NCBI GenBank assembly: GCA_964507245.1
Contig: CAZDQC010000003.1
Span: forward strand, 1-64,000
Origin: GCA-2731375 sp964507245
Lineage (GTDB): Bacteria > Pseudomonadota > Alphaproteobacteria > GCA-2731375
Reading direction: 5' to 3'
Length of the DNA: 64,000 nt
In this document: positions 52,261 through 61,971 of the stretch, in pieces
How the letters are laid out: each line of letters opens with the position of its first letter
Numbering within the stretch: position 1 is the stretch's first letter
The notes under the pieces: generated by a model
Database searches by the model: none
Told to the model about the DNA's origin: nothing
The model's input: only the letters and a program-made list of their open reading frames with translations
Made by a program: the position numbers and the translations under genes

Positions 52261-53655
52261 CTATCCGAACCATAGGCGGGGGCGGATGAGGGTAAGGACG
52301 AGGCAAAGCAGCAGACCTACACCAGCGATAAAAAACGTGTAGCGGTAGGCCATTAGGAAGGGGTCAAGTGCGTTAGGATCACCACCACCTAAGAATTCTC
52401 GGAGATGGGCGAAGATCAGCGATAGGCAAGTTGCACCTAAAATTACTCCGATGGTGCGGGAGACCTGTACCAGGCTGCCAGCAACGCCACGATCGCGCAC
52501 ATCGAGGCGCTGCGCTGCGACGTCCAAAATACAAAGTTGAAATAGTCCTAGGCCCAGGCCTTGAATGAACATCGGGATGGCCATGGTGGCAAAATCCACG
52601 CTTTGGGTCCACGTGCCCATTGCTATGGTTGCCAAGGCCACCAAAAAGGAGCTTAACAGGGCAACTAGGCTGGCGTTGATTGTTACCCGCTGCCAGCCTA
52701 ACAGCCAGCCACCTAGTGGGGCAGCCACAACCTGGCCAACGGCAGATATGGCAAGAATAATGCCGCCGGCGCCTAGACTAAATTCCGTTGCACGGACAAG
52801 GAAATAAGGCACAATTAGATAGGGCGCAAACCCTACTAGCATGACCAGGCCATTGAAGACGTTCAGGACCGTAAAATCCCACCGGCGGAAGACGACCACC
52901 GGGATAATTGGTTCCTCGGAACGGACTTCGCGCCAGACAAATAAGACTAGGGCAGCAATACCCGCCATCCCGATTAAGCCACCATAAACTCCCTGGCCAG
53001 TTAGATGATTGAGCGCCAGCATGAGGGCTCCGAGGCCAAATGCTAACAGCAATGCGCCCAGAAAATCGAACTTGCCAGTTCTCCGTTCTGCCTGTCGGTC
53101 AGGCAGCCAGGGCACGGCTGCTAGTGCGGCTAACGAGATCGGCAAACGGAACCAGAAGACGGCTTCCCACCCCCAGGTTTGCACCATAAAGCCGCCAAGG
53201 AACGGCCCGACTGCACCGCCTATACCGAACATCATGGTGTAGACACCCAGGGCCCGCGCACGGCTGCTTTCCGGAAAGAGTGCCGTCGCGAGAGCAGGCC
53301 CACAACTCAAAACAAGAGCTGCGCCGATCCCTTGAAGTACCCGCGCGACTAACAGCCAGTGAAAGGCAGGCGCTAAAGCGCACGCGATGAATGCGACGGC
53401 TGAAATGGCCAGCCCAACCAGAAATATGCGTCGATGCCCGAACATATCCCCCAGCTTGCCGAACACCAGCATCAGAGCGGCGTAGGTCAATACGTAGGAC
53501 AGCACCACCCATTGAATATCTGAAACAGCAATATCTAAATCGGCAGTGATATCGGGGAACGCGATGTTAACGGCTCTATCCAAGGGCACGATCAAGGTAC
53601 CCAGGCCGATCACCAACATGCCCGCCAGGGCGGACCCTTGACCCGGTAGTTTCAA
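52261..53655 (-). CDS. MFS transporter, DHA2-like multidrug efflux type
   Basis: Protein of 464 residues with about 14 hydrophobic segments. The motif GKLGDMFGHRRIF is the MFS motif A between spans 2 and 3, and VLQGIGAALVLSCGPALATA resembles the DHA2 motif after span 4, and GGAVGPFLGGFM is the antiporter motif C. It probably exports a small toxic compound by proton antiport. The start is a TTG with GGCGG five bases upstream; an ATG twelve codons later is the alternative. Convergent with the ferredoxin gene, 26 bp apart. Confidence 0.87.
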   Translation of the reverse strand: MKLPGQGSALAGMLVIGLGTLIVPLDRAVNIAFPDITADLDIAVSDIQWVVLSYVLTYAALMLVFGKLGDMFGHRRIFLVGLAISAVAFIACALAPAFHWLLVARVLQGIGAALVLSCGPALATALFPESSRARALGVYTMMFGIGGAVGPFLGGFMVQTWGWEAVFWFRLPISLAALAAVPWLPDRQAERRTGKFDFLGALLLAFGLGALMLALNHLTGQGVYGGLIGMAGIAALVLFVWREVRSEEPIIPVVVFRRWDFTVLNVFNGLVMLVGFAPYLIVPYFLVRATEFSLGAGGIILAISAVGQVVAAPLGGWLLGWQRVTINASLVALLSSFLVALATIAMGTWTQSVDFATMAIPMFIQGLGLGLFQLCILDVAAQRLDVRDRGVAGSLVQVSRTIGVILGATCLSLIFAHLREFLGGGDPNALDPFLMAYRYTFFIAGVGLLLCLVLTLIRPRLWFG

Positions 53656-53867
53656 TAGACCGCCTTTAAATTAGAAGCATCGGCGGTGCTTGGCCCTTCT
53701 TTTTTACTATTTGCCCGATCGGCAAGGTGTGCTTCGCACTTGGTACTTTGAGAAGCAGATAAAATGGCCTTTGTGCACTTGGGATTCTGAGTTAGGCCAA
53801 GCAGCGAGGCCCGCTGATCCACGGTTAGAGGGGCCGGTCCCTCTAGCTTCCGTGCTGGCGTTACCAT

Positions 53868-54836
53868 TTACTTTAAAACCTCCGGGTTGATCACGTTTGC
53901 CAGATCCAGCTTGTCATCAAAGCAATCCACCACATTTTGCGCTGCGATCTGACCCATGCGAAATACTGATTCCTCGGTCACCCCGGCAGAATGAGGACTG
54001 ACAATAATATTCTCCAGTTGGAAGAGCGGATTGTCGGCCATTGCCGGTTCCACCACGAATGGATCAATTCCGGCACCGGCGATACCTTTGGATTTTAGGG
54101 TATCATAAAGCGCCACTTCATCGATGATGCCACCACGGGCTGTATTCACCACATAGGCTGTTTTCTTCATGGCTGCTAATTCGGCCGCAGCTACCATGCC
54201 GTTAGTTTCTTTGTTCTTCATGCAGTTGATGGACAGAAAGTCGATCTCCCCCAAATTTGAGCGCCAATCATCAACCGGTGTGGCGCCCACGGTGCGAATA
54301 CCGTCTTGGACCACGTAAGGGTCGTGCACCAGTACATTCATTTCCATCGCCACCAACCGATTAACCAGGCGGCGGCCGATCTTGCCAAAGCCTAGAACCA
54401 TCGCCGTACGCCCCGCCAGATCGAAGGCCGGCACATCCCAGCGAATGGCCCAATTACCCCTACGGGTTTCCCGGTCGTAGGGGATAGCCTGTTTGGCGAG
54501 GGCCAACATAAAAAACAGCGCATGTTCGGCGACAGTCACGGAGTTGGCAATGCCCGCTATAGTTAGAGGAATACCCGCCTTGGTCAGTGCAGGCACGTCG
54601 ACCGCATCATATCCTACCCCAAAGCGGGAAGCGATTTTCAGCTTGTCCGCCGCTTCAATCAATCGCGGGGTTAACGGGGCAATACCCAAGATCACCGCAT
54701 CATAGTTGCCTATGTGCTGATAGATATTGTCTTCACTAAGCTCGGTAAAGCGTTCCAATTCAATATCATCCCGTCCATCGAACACGGACTTCAGGCCATC
54801 GCTGATCGCTAATTGCACCATTACGCGTTTTGCCAT
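53868..54836 (-). CDS. D-2-hydroxyacid dehydrogenase (phosphoglycerate dehydrogenase-like)
   Basis: Protein of 322 residues. The NAD-binding motif is VLGFGKIGRRL, with the catalytic Arg in VVNTARGGIIDE and the catalytic His in SPHSAGVT; the Glu lies between them near the family position. The length is normal for the two-domain D-2-hydroxyacid dehydrogenases without a regulatory ACT domain. It probably interconverts a 2-keto acid and a D-2-hydroxy acid. AGAG with an A-rich spacer precedes the ATG. The gene stands alone, with a gap of about 210 bp to the downstream MFS gene. Confidence 0.88.
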   Translation of the reverse strand: MAKRVMVQLAISDGLKSVFDGRDDIELERFTELSEDNIYQHIGNYDAVILGIAPLTPRLIEAADKLKIASRFGVGYDAVDVPALTKAGIPLTIAGIANSVTVAEHALFFMLALAKQAIPYDRETRRGNWAIRWDVPAFDLAGRTAMVLGFGKIGRRLVNRLVAMEMNVLVHDPYVVQDGIRTVGATPVDDWRSNLGEIDFLSINCMKNKETNGMVAAAELAAMKKTAYVVNTARGGIIDEVALYDTLKSKGIAGAGIDPFVVEPAMADNPLFQLENIIVSPHSAGVTEESVFRMGQIAAQNVVDCFDDKLDLANVINPEVLK

Positions 54837-55252
54837 TTTTTTCTCTTTACGTTTCCAGTTGATATTGCTGCATCACTTCTACTCCGATACTCAGTGATTG
54901 CCCAGAGTTCCCGTTGGCCCTAGGTTAAAGGCGTGATAGTAAAGGTTACAGGATAGCCGCACCGAGTTAGAAGTAATGACGGATCGGCGGGCCGAGCACA
55001 AAATAATTACTAAGAATGTAAGTACTGAGATTTGCATCGTCACGGTGTGCTGCACTATTTTTTTGCGTTCCCCTAACCAAAGATGGTGTGCCATTTGATC
55101 TCTTGCGAGCCTCAGCGCCCAATGAGGATCTTGCTCTTCGAAGAGCAGGTCACTGCCGACCTGGTGCGGAGATTGTCACACCGTGCTCATTGTCACCACG
55201 AGGACGGTAAAAATATCATCCCCCCGGTTCAGAAATTCAGCTAGGAACTTGC
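54837..55252. other. Divergent intergenic region with a perfect palindrome
   Basis: A 416-bp region between the dehydrogenase and hydrolase genes with no coding pattern. It contains TGCTCTTCGAAGAGCA at 55132-55147, a 16-bp perfect palindrome about 105 bp before the hydrolase start, a good candidate for a dimeric regulator site. No clear promoter boxes were found. Confidence 0.5.
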
Positions 55253-56152
55253 ATGGAATTGAAGAATATTGCCGCAGGTGTCTTGAACGTTGTGTATGAA
55301 GAATGGGGTCCTGCTGTTGGCGAGCCGGTCTGTCTTTTGCATGGCTTTCCCTATGACGTCCGGGCATATGAGGAGGTCGCACCGCGCCTGGCTGAGTTCG
55401 GTTGCCGGGTAATTGTACCTTATTTGCGCGGCTATGGTCCGACCCGTTTTCTATCCCCTGATACGCCCCGATCTGGCGAGCAAGCTGTTTTGGGCAATGA
55501 CCTGCGGACGTTGCTGGATGCCCTGGAAATCGAATCCGCTATCCTAGGTGGATATGATTGGGGTGGACGGGCCGCCTGCATCGTCGCCGCCTTGTGGCCG
55601 GAACGAGTCAAAGGCCTAGTCAGTTGTAACGGCTACAATATCCAGAATATCGCCACTTCCAACCGCCCCGCCGCGCCTGAAATGGAGTATAAATTCTGGT
55701 ACCAGTATTATTTCCATAGCGAGCGTGGCCGCGCCGGCTTAGCCGCCAATCGGCACCCCTATTGCAAGCTGCTTTGGCGGCTTTGGTCACCCAACTGGGA
55801 TTTTGACAATGCCACCTATGACCGCACGGCCAAATCCTTCGAAAACCCAGATTTCGTCAACGTAGTGATCCATTCATACCGTCACCGCTACGCGCTGGCA
55901 CCTGGCGACCCGGCCGTCGCCAATATCGAAGCTCGCTTGGCCACACGTATCCTGATATCAGTTCCCACTGTGGCCATGGATGGCGGCGGCGACGGCGTCG
56001 TTGATGAGAACGGCTGTATGGGTCATGAACGTTTCTTCACCGGCCCCTATCGTCGCCAGGTGATCCCTAATGTGGGTCACAACCTGCCTCAGGAAGCCCC
56101 AGCAGAATTCTCCGAGGCAATTTTGTCATTGGTTGAACCGACGTCACGGTAG
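55253..56152 (+). CDS. Alpha/beta hydrolase, epoxide hydrolase/haloalkane dehalogenase-like
   Basis: Protein of 299 residues. The oxyanion-hole motif is LLHGFP (His 30), and the nucleophile elbow is GGYDWGG with Asp 102 as nucleophile instead of Ser. This Asp is characteristic of soluble epoxide hydrolases and haloalkane dehalogenases. The catalytic His is near the end in NVGHNLPQEAP. AGGA precedes the ATG at good spacing. The gene is separated from the convergent GMC oxidoreductase by about 210 bp. The presence of an Asp nucleophile and lack of a second cap tyrosine pattern that I can confirm leave substrate open. Confidence 0.87.
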   Translation: MELKNIAAGVLNVVYEEWGPAVGEPVCLLHGFPYDVRAYEEVAPRLAEFGCRVIVPYLRGYGPTRFLSPDTPRSGEQAVLGNDLRTLLDALEIESAILGGYDWGGRAACIVAALWPERVKGLVSCNGYNIQNIATSNRPAAPEMEYKFWYQYYFHSERGRAGLAANRHPYCKLLWRLWSPNWDFDNATYDRTAKSFENPDFVNVVIHSYRHRYALAPGDPAVANIEARLATRILISVPTVAMDGGGDGVVDENGCMGHERFFTGPYRRQVIPNVGHNLPQEAPAEFSEAILSLVEPTSR

Positions 56153-56363
56153 ACTGATCGATCCTCAATTTAGTCGAAACCAATGCCCCGGATATCGTCG
56201 CGAAAGATTGGAGGAGTAAATCACAACATATCCCGGTTATTCAATTTTTCTGGCATCCATTTTGGTTAGAAGCGCCTAGCCCTGTGATTGGTATGGGTCA
56301 TGAACGAGGTCTACTTCGAATATCCTTTGGTGCGGGATTAATATTTGTTCGCAACGGCAATTG

Positions 56364-57965
56364 CTACGCCGAGTCGGCGAGGATCATATCAGCAGCCTTT
56401 TCTGCAATCATGACTGTGGGCGCATGGGTATTGCCAGACACCAAAGTGGGCATAATAGAGGCATCGACGACTCGTACGCCCTGCAATCCGCGCACTCGCA
56501 ACTGGTCATCGACTACAGCCATGGCATCGTTATCTGGTCCCATTCGGCAGGTGCCTACCGGATGATAGACTGTGGAACCAGTGGTGCGGGCATAGGCAAT
56601 CAATTCATCGTCGGTCTGGATATCAGGTCCCGGCTGCATCTCAAAGTCTACATACGACGCTAATGCGGGCTGGGCGGCGATATCCCTAGCTATCCGCAGA
56701 CCCGCAGTCAAAGCGGCACGGTCAATTTCGTCAGCTAGAAAATTAGGCCGGATTGCAGGCTCGCTGCCAGGCGTCTTGTCACGAATATGAATAGAGCCTC
56801 GGCTTTCCGGGCGTAATTGACAGGCCGCCAGGGTCATTCCAGGGTCGACGTCCAGGCTGCGATCCGTGTTCCCGGACAGACTGGCGTGGGCGCCGTGGAA
56901 TTGTACATCCGGCGTTGCCAGTTCCGGCCGGCTGCGAACAAAACCATGAACGATGCCTGCTGTGTATGTCAGCACTCCGCGACGGGCGATACCGTACTTT
57001 ACGGCTTCGATAGCCAAGCGCCAGCCCCGGCTTTTTTCATTCAGTGTCCGAGCATTACGGACCCGCCAACTAACTCGGCTCATATAATGGTCGCGGTAAT
57101 TCTCACCTACTCCAGGAAGTTCATGACGCACCTCGATACCCAGGTCTCGCAATAGGTCAGACTGCCCGATGCCGGACAATTCCAGAAGTTGCGGCGACTG
57201 CACGGCACCGGTGCTCAATATTACCTCGCGTCTGGCGTGTGCCTGGTGGAACTCATCTCCTACCTGATATTCCACGCCAGTGACGCGCTTGCCGTCCATT
57301 AGCAGACGTGCTGCAATAGCGTTCGTTTGTATATGAAGATTCGCCCGGTGTGCCACTGGACCTAGAAAGGCCCGCGCTGCGCTGTGACGGCGGCCATGGC
57401 GTTGTGTCACTTGATAATAACCAAAGCCGTCCTGATTCTCGCCATTGTAGTCAGGGTTGATGCCGTATCCGGCTTGATCGCCGGCTTCGATCATAGCATC
57501 CAGCAGCCGGTCATTCTCCCGCATGTCGGCCACGTTCAATAAGCCGCTTCCACCGCGAAGATCGCTGCTCCCCCGCTCGAAATTTTCCGACAATTTGAAA
57601 AAGGGCAGCACCTCGTCGAACGACCAGCCTCGATTGCCCATCTGGGCCCAGGTGTCGTAGTCCTGGGACTGGCCACGCACATACAACATACCGTTTATGG
57701 AGGAGGAGCCGCCTAGGACTTTACCTCGAGGAATCGGGATTTTTCGGTTGTCAGTCGCTGCCTCCGGTTCTGTCTCAAAGCACCAATTGACTGACGGGTC
57801 GTTCAAGGTCTTGTTGAAGCCAACGGGGATATGAATCCAAACGTTGCGGTCCTTACCGCCGGCTTCCAGAAGCAACGTCTTGGCCCGAGGCGGCACGGTT
57901 AGCCGGTTAGCCAGGACACATCCCGCTGAACCTGCGCCAATCACTACATAGTCGAACACCGCCAT
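56364..57965 (-). CDS. GMC-family FAD-dependent oxidoreductase (choline dehydrogenase-like)
   Basis: Protein of 533 residues. The FAD motif VVIGAGSAGCVLANRL starts at residue 6, the GMC signature 1 is GKVLGGSSSINGMLYVRG, and signature 2 is GAVQSPQLLELSGIG. The C-terminal active site shows STVYHPVGTCRMG with the catalytic His and SGNTHAPTVMIAEKAAD, where the second active-site residue is His rather than the Asn of choline dehydrogenases. It oxidises an alcohol. I chose the ATG at 57965, with GAGGGG eight bases upstream; a longer frame to 58133 overlaps the divergent hydrolase gene and is rejected. Confidence 0.9.
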   Translation of the reverse strand: MAVFDYVVIGAGSAGCVLANRLTVPPRAKTLLLEAGGKDRNVWIHIPVGFNKTLNDPSVNWCFETEPEAATDNRKIPIPRGKVLGGSSSINGMLYVRGQSQDYDTWAQMGNRGWSFDEVLPFFKLSENFERGSSDLRGGSGLLNVADMRENDRLLDAMIEAGDQAGYGINPDYNGENQDGFGYYQVTQRHGRRHSAARAFLGPVAHRANLHIQTNAIAARLLMDGKRVTGVEYQVGDEFHQAHARREVILSTGAVQSPQLLELSGIGQSDLLRDLGIEVRHELPGVGENYRDHYMSRVSWRVRNARTLNEKSRGWRLAIEAVKYGIARRGVLTYTAGIVHGFVRSRPELATPDVQFHGAHASLSGNTDRSLDVDPGMTLAACQLRPESRGSIHIRDKTPGSEPAIRPNFLADEIDRAALTAGLRIARDIAAQPALASYVDFEMQPGPDIQTDDELIAYARTTGSTVYHPVGTCRMGPDNDAMAVVDDQLRVRGLQGVRVVDASIMPTLVSGNTHAPTVMIAEKAADMILADSA

Positions 57966-58014
57966 CGCTTTGTCCCCTCTTTGTTTTGACATCATTCTAA
58001 CGTTATCATTCGTC

Positions 58015-58782
58015 ATGCACGATACTTCCTTCTCTGTTACCGGCGATGGGCCTGTTGTGGTTCTGGTACATGGCATGGGGCTGAACTTGGATATGTGGCA
58101 GGGACAGCTCACCCCGCTTGCACGGAAATTCAAAATGTTGCGTTACGATTTGTTGGGTCACGGCAGAAGTCAGGCGCACCCAGGCCCCTATGAAATGGTT
58201 GATTTTGTGGACCAATTGGAGCGCCTGCTGGATCATTTGTCGATTGAACGCTGCCGTCTGGTTGGCTTTTCTTTGGGCGGGCTGATCGTCCAGGCATTTA
58301 CCATCGCTTGCCCTACAAGAGTTTGTCGGCTAGCGGTTCTTAATGCCGGCTATGACCGTAGTGACAAAGACCGGGCCGGGATGATAGAGCGGTTGCGGAT
58401 CGCCCGGCAGGAAGGCCATGGCACAACGGTGGAAATGGCATTGGAGCGCTGGTTCACTGAGAAATTTGCCACCGATCACCCAGAAATCATAGATCAAGTT
58501 CGCCATTGGATGCACTCCAATGACCGAAATATCTATCCGGAAATCTACCGGGTTCTTGCTTTTGGTGATCAGGCGTTAGCGAGCGAAATTCCAAAGATTC
58601 GATGCCCCACCCTTGTTATGACCTGCTCAGATGACGTGGGCAGCCCACCAGACATGGCTCGGCGCATGGCTCAGGCCATCCCTGGCGCCGAATTGGCCAT
58701 CGTACCCGAGTTGAGACATATGGGTTTGATGGAGGCGCCATCGGCAATTAATGAAATTCTTATTTCCTTTTTGGCGGCATGA
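58015..58782 (+). CDS. Alpha/beta hydrolase, 3-oxoadipate enol-lactonase-like
   Basis: Protein of 255 residues. The oxyanion hole is VLVHGMGLNLDMW, the nucleophile Ser 86 lies in VGFSLGGLIV, the acid in CSDDVGSPP and the His in ELRHMGLMEAP. Size and pattern resemble PcaD-like lactonases and related C-C hydrolases. The ATG at 58015 gives a natural family start; no ribosome binding site is visible, so it may be leaderless. Divergent from the GMC gene with 49 bp between, and about 100 bp upstream of a thiolase. Pathway role is unproved. Confidence 0.83.
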   Translation: MHDTSFSVTGDGPVVVLVHGMGLNLDMWQGQLTPLARKFKMLRYDLLGHGRSQAHPGPYEMVDFVDQLERLLDHLSIERCRLVGFSLGGLIVQAFTIACPTRVCRLAVLNAGYDRSDKDRAGMIERLRIARQEGHGTTVEMALERWFTEKFATDHPEIIDQVRHWMHSNDRNIYPEIYRVLAFGDQALASEIPKIRCPTLVMTCSDDVGSPPDMARRMAQAIPGAELAIVPELRHMGLMEAPSAINEILISFLAA

Positions 58783-58884
58783 AAATTTTTTGGTGGCTGG
58801 TGTAAGTGGTCCTCCGTGGCTATATTGCCGAGCACTAACAAATCAGAAAAAAAGAACCGCCCAAAGGCATACGAGGAGTTCGCC

Positions 58885-60060
58885 ATGAGAGAAGCCGTCA
58901 TTGTTTCCACCGCCCGCACGCCGATTGGCAAAGCCTATCGTGGCGCCTTTAACAACACGGAAGGTCCGATCATGACCGGCCATGCCATTCAGCATGCCGT
59001 GGCCCGTGCGGGCATTGAGCCAGGCGAGGTCGATGACGTGATTATCGGCTGCGCTTTGCAGCAGGGCACCACCGGTGGAAACACGGCGCGACAAAGCCTC
59101 CTGGCGGCCGGCCTGCCGGTGGAAGTCAGCGGCATGACCCTGGACCGGCAATGCTCCTCCGGCATGATGGCCATCGCCACTGCCGCCAAACAGGTGATTG
59201 ACGATGAGATGCCTATTTGTGTAGGCGGCGGAGTAGAATCCATCTCCATGGTGCAAAACGGCGACATGAATACTCATGCCAACGCCTCCGTTACCAGTAA
59301 GGCCAAGGATATCTATATGGCCATGTTAAATACAGCAGAGGTGGTTGCCGACCGCTACTCCGTCAGCCGCGACGACATGGACGCTTATGGTCTGCAAAGT
59401 CAGATGCGCACTGCAGCGGCGCAACAAGCCGGCAAATTTGACGAAGAAATCATGCCAATGACATCCATCAAATTGGTCACAAACAAGGAAACCAAGGAAG
59501 TCACGGAAGAAGAAGTCACTTTGGATAAGGATGAAGGCAACCGCCCCTCAACCAATTTAGAGGGCCTGGTTGGCCTGAACCCAGTCTTCGAGGGTGGCAC
59601 GATTACCGCGGGTAATGCCTCGCAACTGTCTGATGGCGCCTCCGCCGCGGTGGTAATGGACGCCAAGCTAGCCGAACAACGTAACATCGAACCCCTTGGT
59701 ATCTATCGCGGCCTAGCTGTGGCTGGCTGCGAGCCAGACGAAATGGGTATTGGGCCTGTGTTTGCCGTTCCGAAATTGTTGGAGCGAAACGGCCTGACGG
59801 TGGATGATATCGATTTGTGGGAATTGAATGAAGCCTTCGCGGTACAGGTACTCTATTGCCGAGAACGCCTGGGCATCCCCGACGAGAAATTAAACGTGAA
59901 CGGCGGCGCGATTTCAATTGGCCATCCCTATGGCATGAGTGGCGCCCGCATGGTCGGACACGCTCTGATCGAAGGTAAGCGTCGAGGCGCCAAGTATGTG
60001 GTTTGCACCATGTGCATCGGTGGTGGCATGGGTGCTGCGGGCCTGTTCGAGGTCGCCTAA
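58885..60060 (+). CDS. Thiolase (acetyl-CoA C-acyltransferase)
   Basis: Protein of 391 residues. The nucleophile Cys 90 is in LDRQCSSGMMA, the general-base His in GHPYGMSGARM and the second Cys in CTMCIGGGMGAAG; all three catalytic residues are present. It cleaves 3-ketoacyl-CoA or condenses acetyl-CoA units. AGGAG lies seven bases before the ATG at 58885, deciding the start over the longer frame from 58816. Its neighbours (an alpha/beta hydrolase, GMC oxidoreductase) suggest a catabolic chain, but no dehydrogenase or hydratase of beta-oxidation is adjacent. Confidence 0.93.
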   Translation: MREAVIVSTARTPIGKAYRGAFNNTEGPIMTGHAIQHAVARAGIEPGEVDDVIIGCALQQGTTGGNTARQSLLAAGLPVEVSGMTLDRQCSSGMMAIATAAKQVIDDEMPICVGGGVESISMVQNGDMNTHANASVTSKAKDIYMAMLNTAEVVADRYSVSRDDMDAYGLQSQMRTAAAQQAGKFDEEIMPMTSIKLVTNKETKEVTEEEVTLDKDEGNRPSTNLEGLVGLNPVFEGGTITAGNASQLSDGASAAVVMDAKLAEQRNIEPLGIYRGLAVAGCEPDEMGIGPVFAVPKLLERNGLTVDDIDLWELNEAFAVQVLYCRERLGIPDEKLNVNGGAISIGHPYGMSGARMVGHALIEGKRRGAKYVVCTMCIGGGMGAAGLFEVA

Positions 60061-60217
60061 CCCGCTCCGTTTTGATTTATAGGTTTCGTTGCGGGCGCCT
60101 GGTCCGGCCGGGCACCCAGCAGCCGTTCAAATCGTTTCAAAACCACTTGGTTCAGATCGGCGCAAAAGATGCTTGCGTCAATTTGCACGAATAAAGCGGA
60201 ATAGGCCACCCGCACGA

Positions 60218-61729
60218 TTAGGATTTTGGTATCCGTACCAGAGCGATCAGAGGCAGCACCGCCAGGCTGGCGATGGTATAGGCCTTGAAGGCATTGATAT
60301 AGCCAATCAGTGCTGCCTGCCGATCCATTTCGCTGCTAAGCGCGGCCAAACTGGCGCCACTATCTGTATTCCAAGCACCCAGGGACCAAGGCAGGGTCAA
60401 GACCTTGTTGAAATCAGAAATAAACTCGTTCATTTCTGCGTAATTTGCTGACGTGGAAATGATAACTATGGTAACCGAAAGAGAGATGAAAACAGCGCTG
60501 CCTAGGTTGCGCAGCATGTGATAAACCGCCGAAGCCTCATCCAAAAATTTGTTGTCCAGGGTGGCAAATGTGGCCACCGTGAGTGGCACCCAGATGATGC
60601 CGACGGCCATGCCTTGGAGGACGGAATTCAACCCCACGTCAATAATCGTCGCATTGGTATCAAAACTGGACATATGCAGGCCGGAAGCAACCTGGATCAA
60701 AAATCCAATGCTTATGCCGATGCGGGGGTCGATTTTGGATAGGAAGATTGCGGCGAAAAATCCGCCGATCGCCCCTGCCCCACGTAAGCCCAATATGATA
60801 CCGATTACACTGTCAGGGTAGCCCAGCAAGCCCTGCAACATGGGGGGCAGCAGCACCATCGGAGTAAAATTTAGCATGCCGTAAATTGCGACGATGATCA
60901 GGCCAATCAGGAAATTGCGGTTCAACAGCAGCCGGGGTTCTAGAAATGGTCTTTGGGCGGTCACGCTGTGCACCACAAACACATGAAAGGCAACTAAAGC
61001 CAACACGGTTTCGATGATGATCTCGGGGCTTTCGAACCAGTCCAACCGCTGACCCCTGGACAGAAGCAATTGTAAGCAAATAATCGCAACCGAAAGAGAC
61101 AGGAAACCAGTCCAATCCAAAGTTACGCCCGATGGTCTGCTTTTGTCCGGCAGAAAAGCATACAGTCCCACCAGAGCAATGGCTCCGAAAGGCAAAAACA
61201 TGAAAAATGCCGCCGGCCAGCCATAGTCCTCCGCTAGCCACCCCCCCCAGATAGGCCCGATGACCGGGCCGACCACCACCGCCATACCGAACACGGAGGT
61301 GGCCACGCCGTGCTGATGTTTGGGGAAAGTATCAAGAATGACGGCCTGACCCAGGGGAATAAGCGGTGCTCCAAAGGCCCCTTGGGCAATTCGGAAAAGT
61401 ACCAGCATCGGTAGATTGGTTGCCAAACCGCAAAACAGCGTGGCGACGGTAAAGCCCGCCATGCTCCCCAACATGACCTGCCGCCGACCAAACCGCGCCG
61501 CTAGCCAGCCTGACATAGGTGTCAAAACAGCCGTGGCTAATATGTTAAAGGTCATAACCCAGGCAATTTCATCCTGAGTGGCAGATAGTGAACCCTGCAT
61601 CTGCGGCAGGACTACCGAGACCACCAGAATAGCCATGGCGTATTGCATGGTTGCCAGCGTGATGGAAATCAAAATAGCCCAACGCCGGAGGACCGAGATG
61701 AACTCCGCCTGCTGTGTTACAGCTATCAT
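60218..61729 (-). CDS. MFS transporter, DHA2/EmrB-like drug efflux
   Basis: Protein of 503 residues with 14 predicted spans. It begins with VVSVVLPQMQGSLSATQDEIAW, the typical EmrB N-terminal pattern, followed by MSGWLAARFGRRQVM (motif A) and RIAQGAFGAPLIPLGQAVILDTFP. EmrB-type pumps work with a periplasmic EmrA adaptor, but no emrA is adjacent, so it may act alone. It is convergent with the thiolase. No regulatory gene is adjacent. Substrate unknown. Confidence 0.88.
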   Translation of the reverse strand: MIAVTQQAEFISVLRRWAILISITLATMQYAMAILVVSVVLPQMQGSLSATQDEIAWVMTFNILATAVLTPMSGWLAARFGRRQVMLGSMAGFTVATLFCGLATNLPMLVLFRIAQGAFGAPLIPLGQAVILDTFPKHQHGVATSVFGMAVVVGPVIGPIWGGWLAEDYGWPAAFFMFLPFGAIALVGLYAFLPDKSRPSGVTLDWTGFLSLSVAIICLQLLLSRGQRLDWFESPEIIIETVLALVAFHVFVVHSVTAQRPFLEPRLLLNRNFLIGLIIVAIYGMLNFTPMVLLPPMLQGLLGYPDSVIGIILGLRGAGAIGGFFAAIFLSKIDPRIGISIGFLIQVASGLHMSSFDTNATIIDVGLNSVLQGMAVGIIWVPLTVATFATLDNKFLDEASAVYHMLRNLGSAVFISLSVTIVIISTSANYAEMNEFISDFNKVLTLPWSLGAWNTDSGASLAALSSEMDRQAALIGYINAFKAYTIASLAVLPLIALVRIPKS

Positions 61730-61971
61730 GATTTGGCCATATCACCCTACTTGACGGTTGGCTGCACGATGCTCGGCTGTCGTTATGGTTGGCGCAATGC
61801 TCAAATATCTAATTTGATCCAAGGGGGAAGCAAAGAAATTCTAGACAGTGAGCGTATCTCAGCACGGATATTTTAGGCACGCCCAATTGTTTGATGAGCT
61901 GACCACTTAGGCGCAAATGAGGGTATAAGGAATTACAGAAAAATGCCGTTATGGGAATGAAGCAGGTTTGA

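Noticed and set aside
53711..53725. Hairpin TTGCC-CGATC-GGCAA as a terminator of the hydroxyacid dehydrogenase gene
   Set aside because: On the minus strand it is followed by A-rich, not T-rich, sequence, so it does not fit a rho-independent terminator.
57986..58014. TTGACA at 57986-57991 as a promoter for the alpha/beta hydrolase gene
   Set aside because: The only -10-like sequences (TTATCA, TATCAT) are 11-12 bases away, too close for a sigma-70 promoter, and the ATG follows at once.
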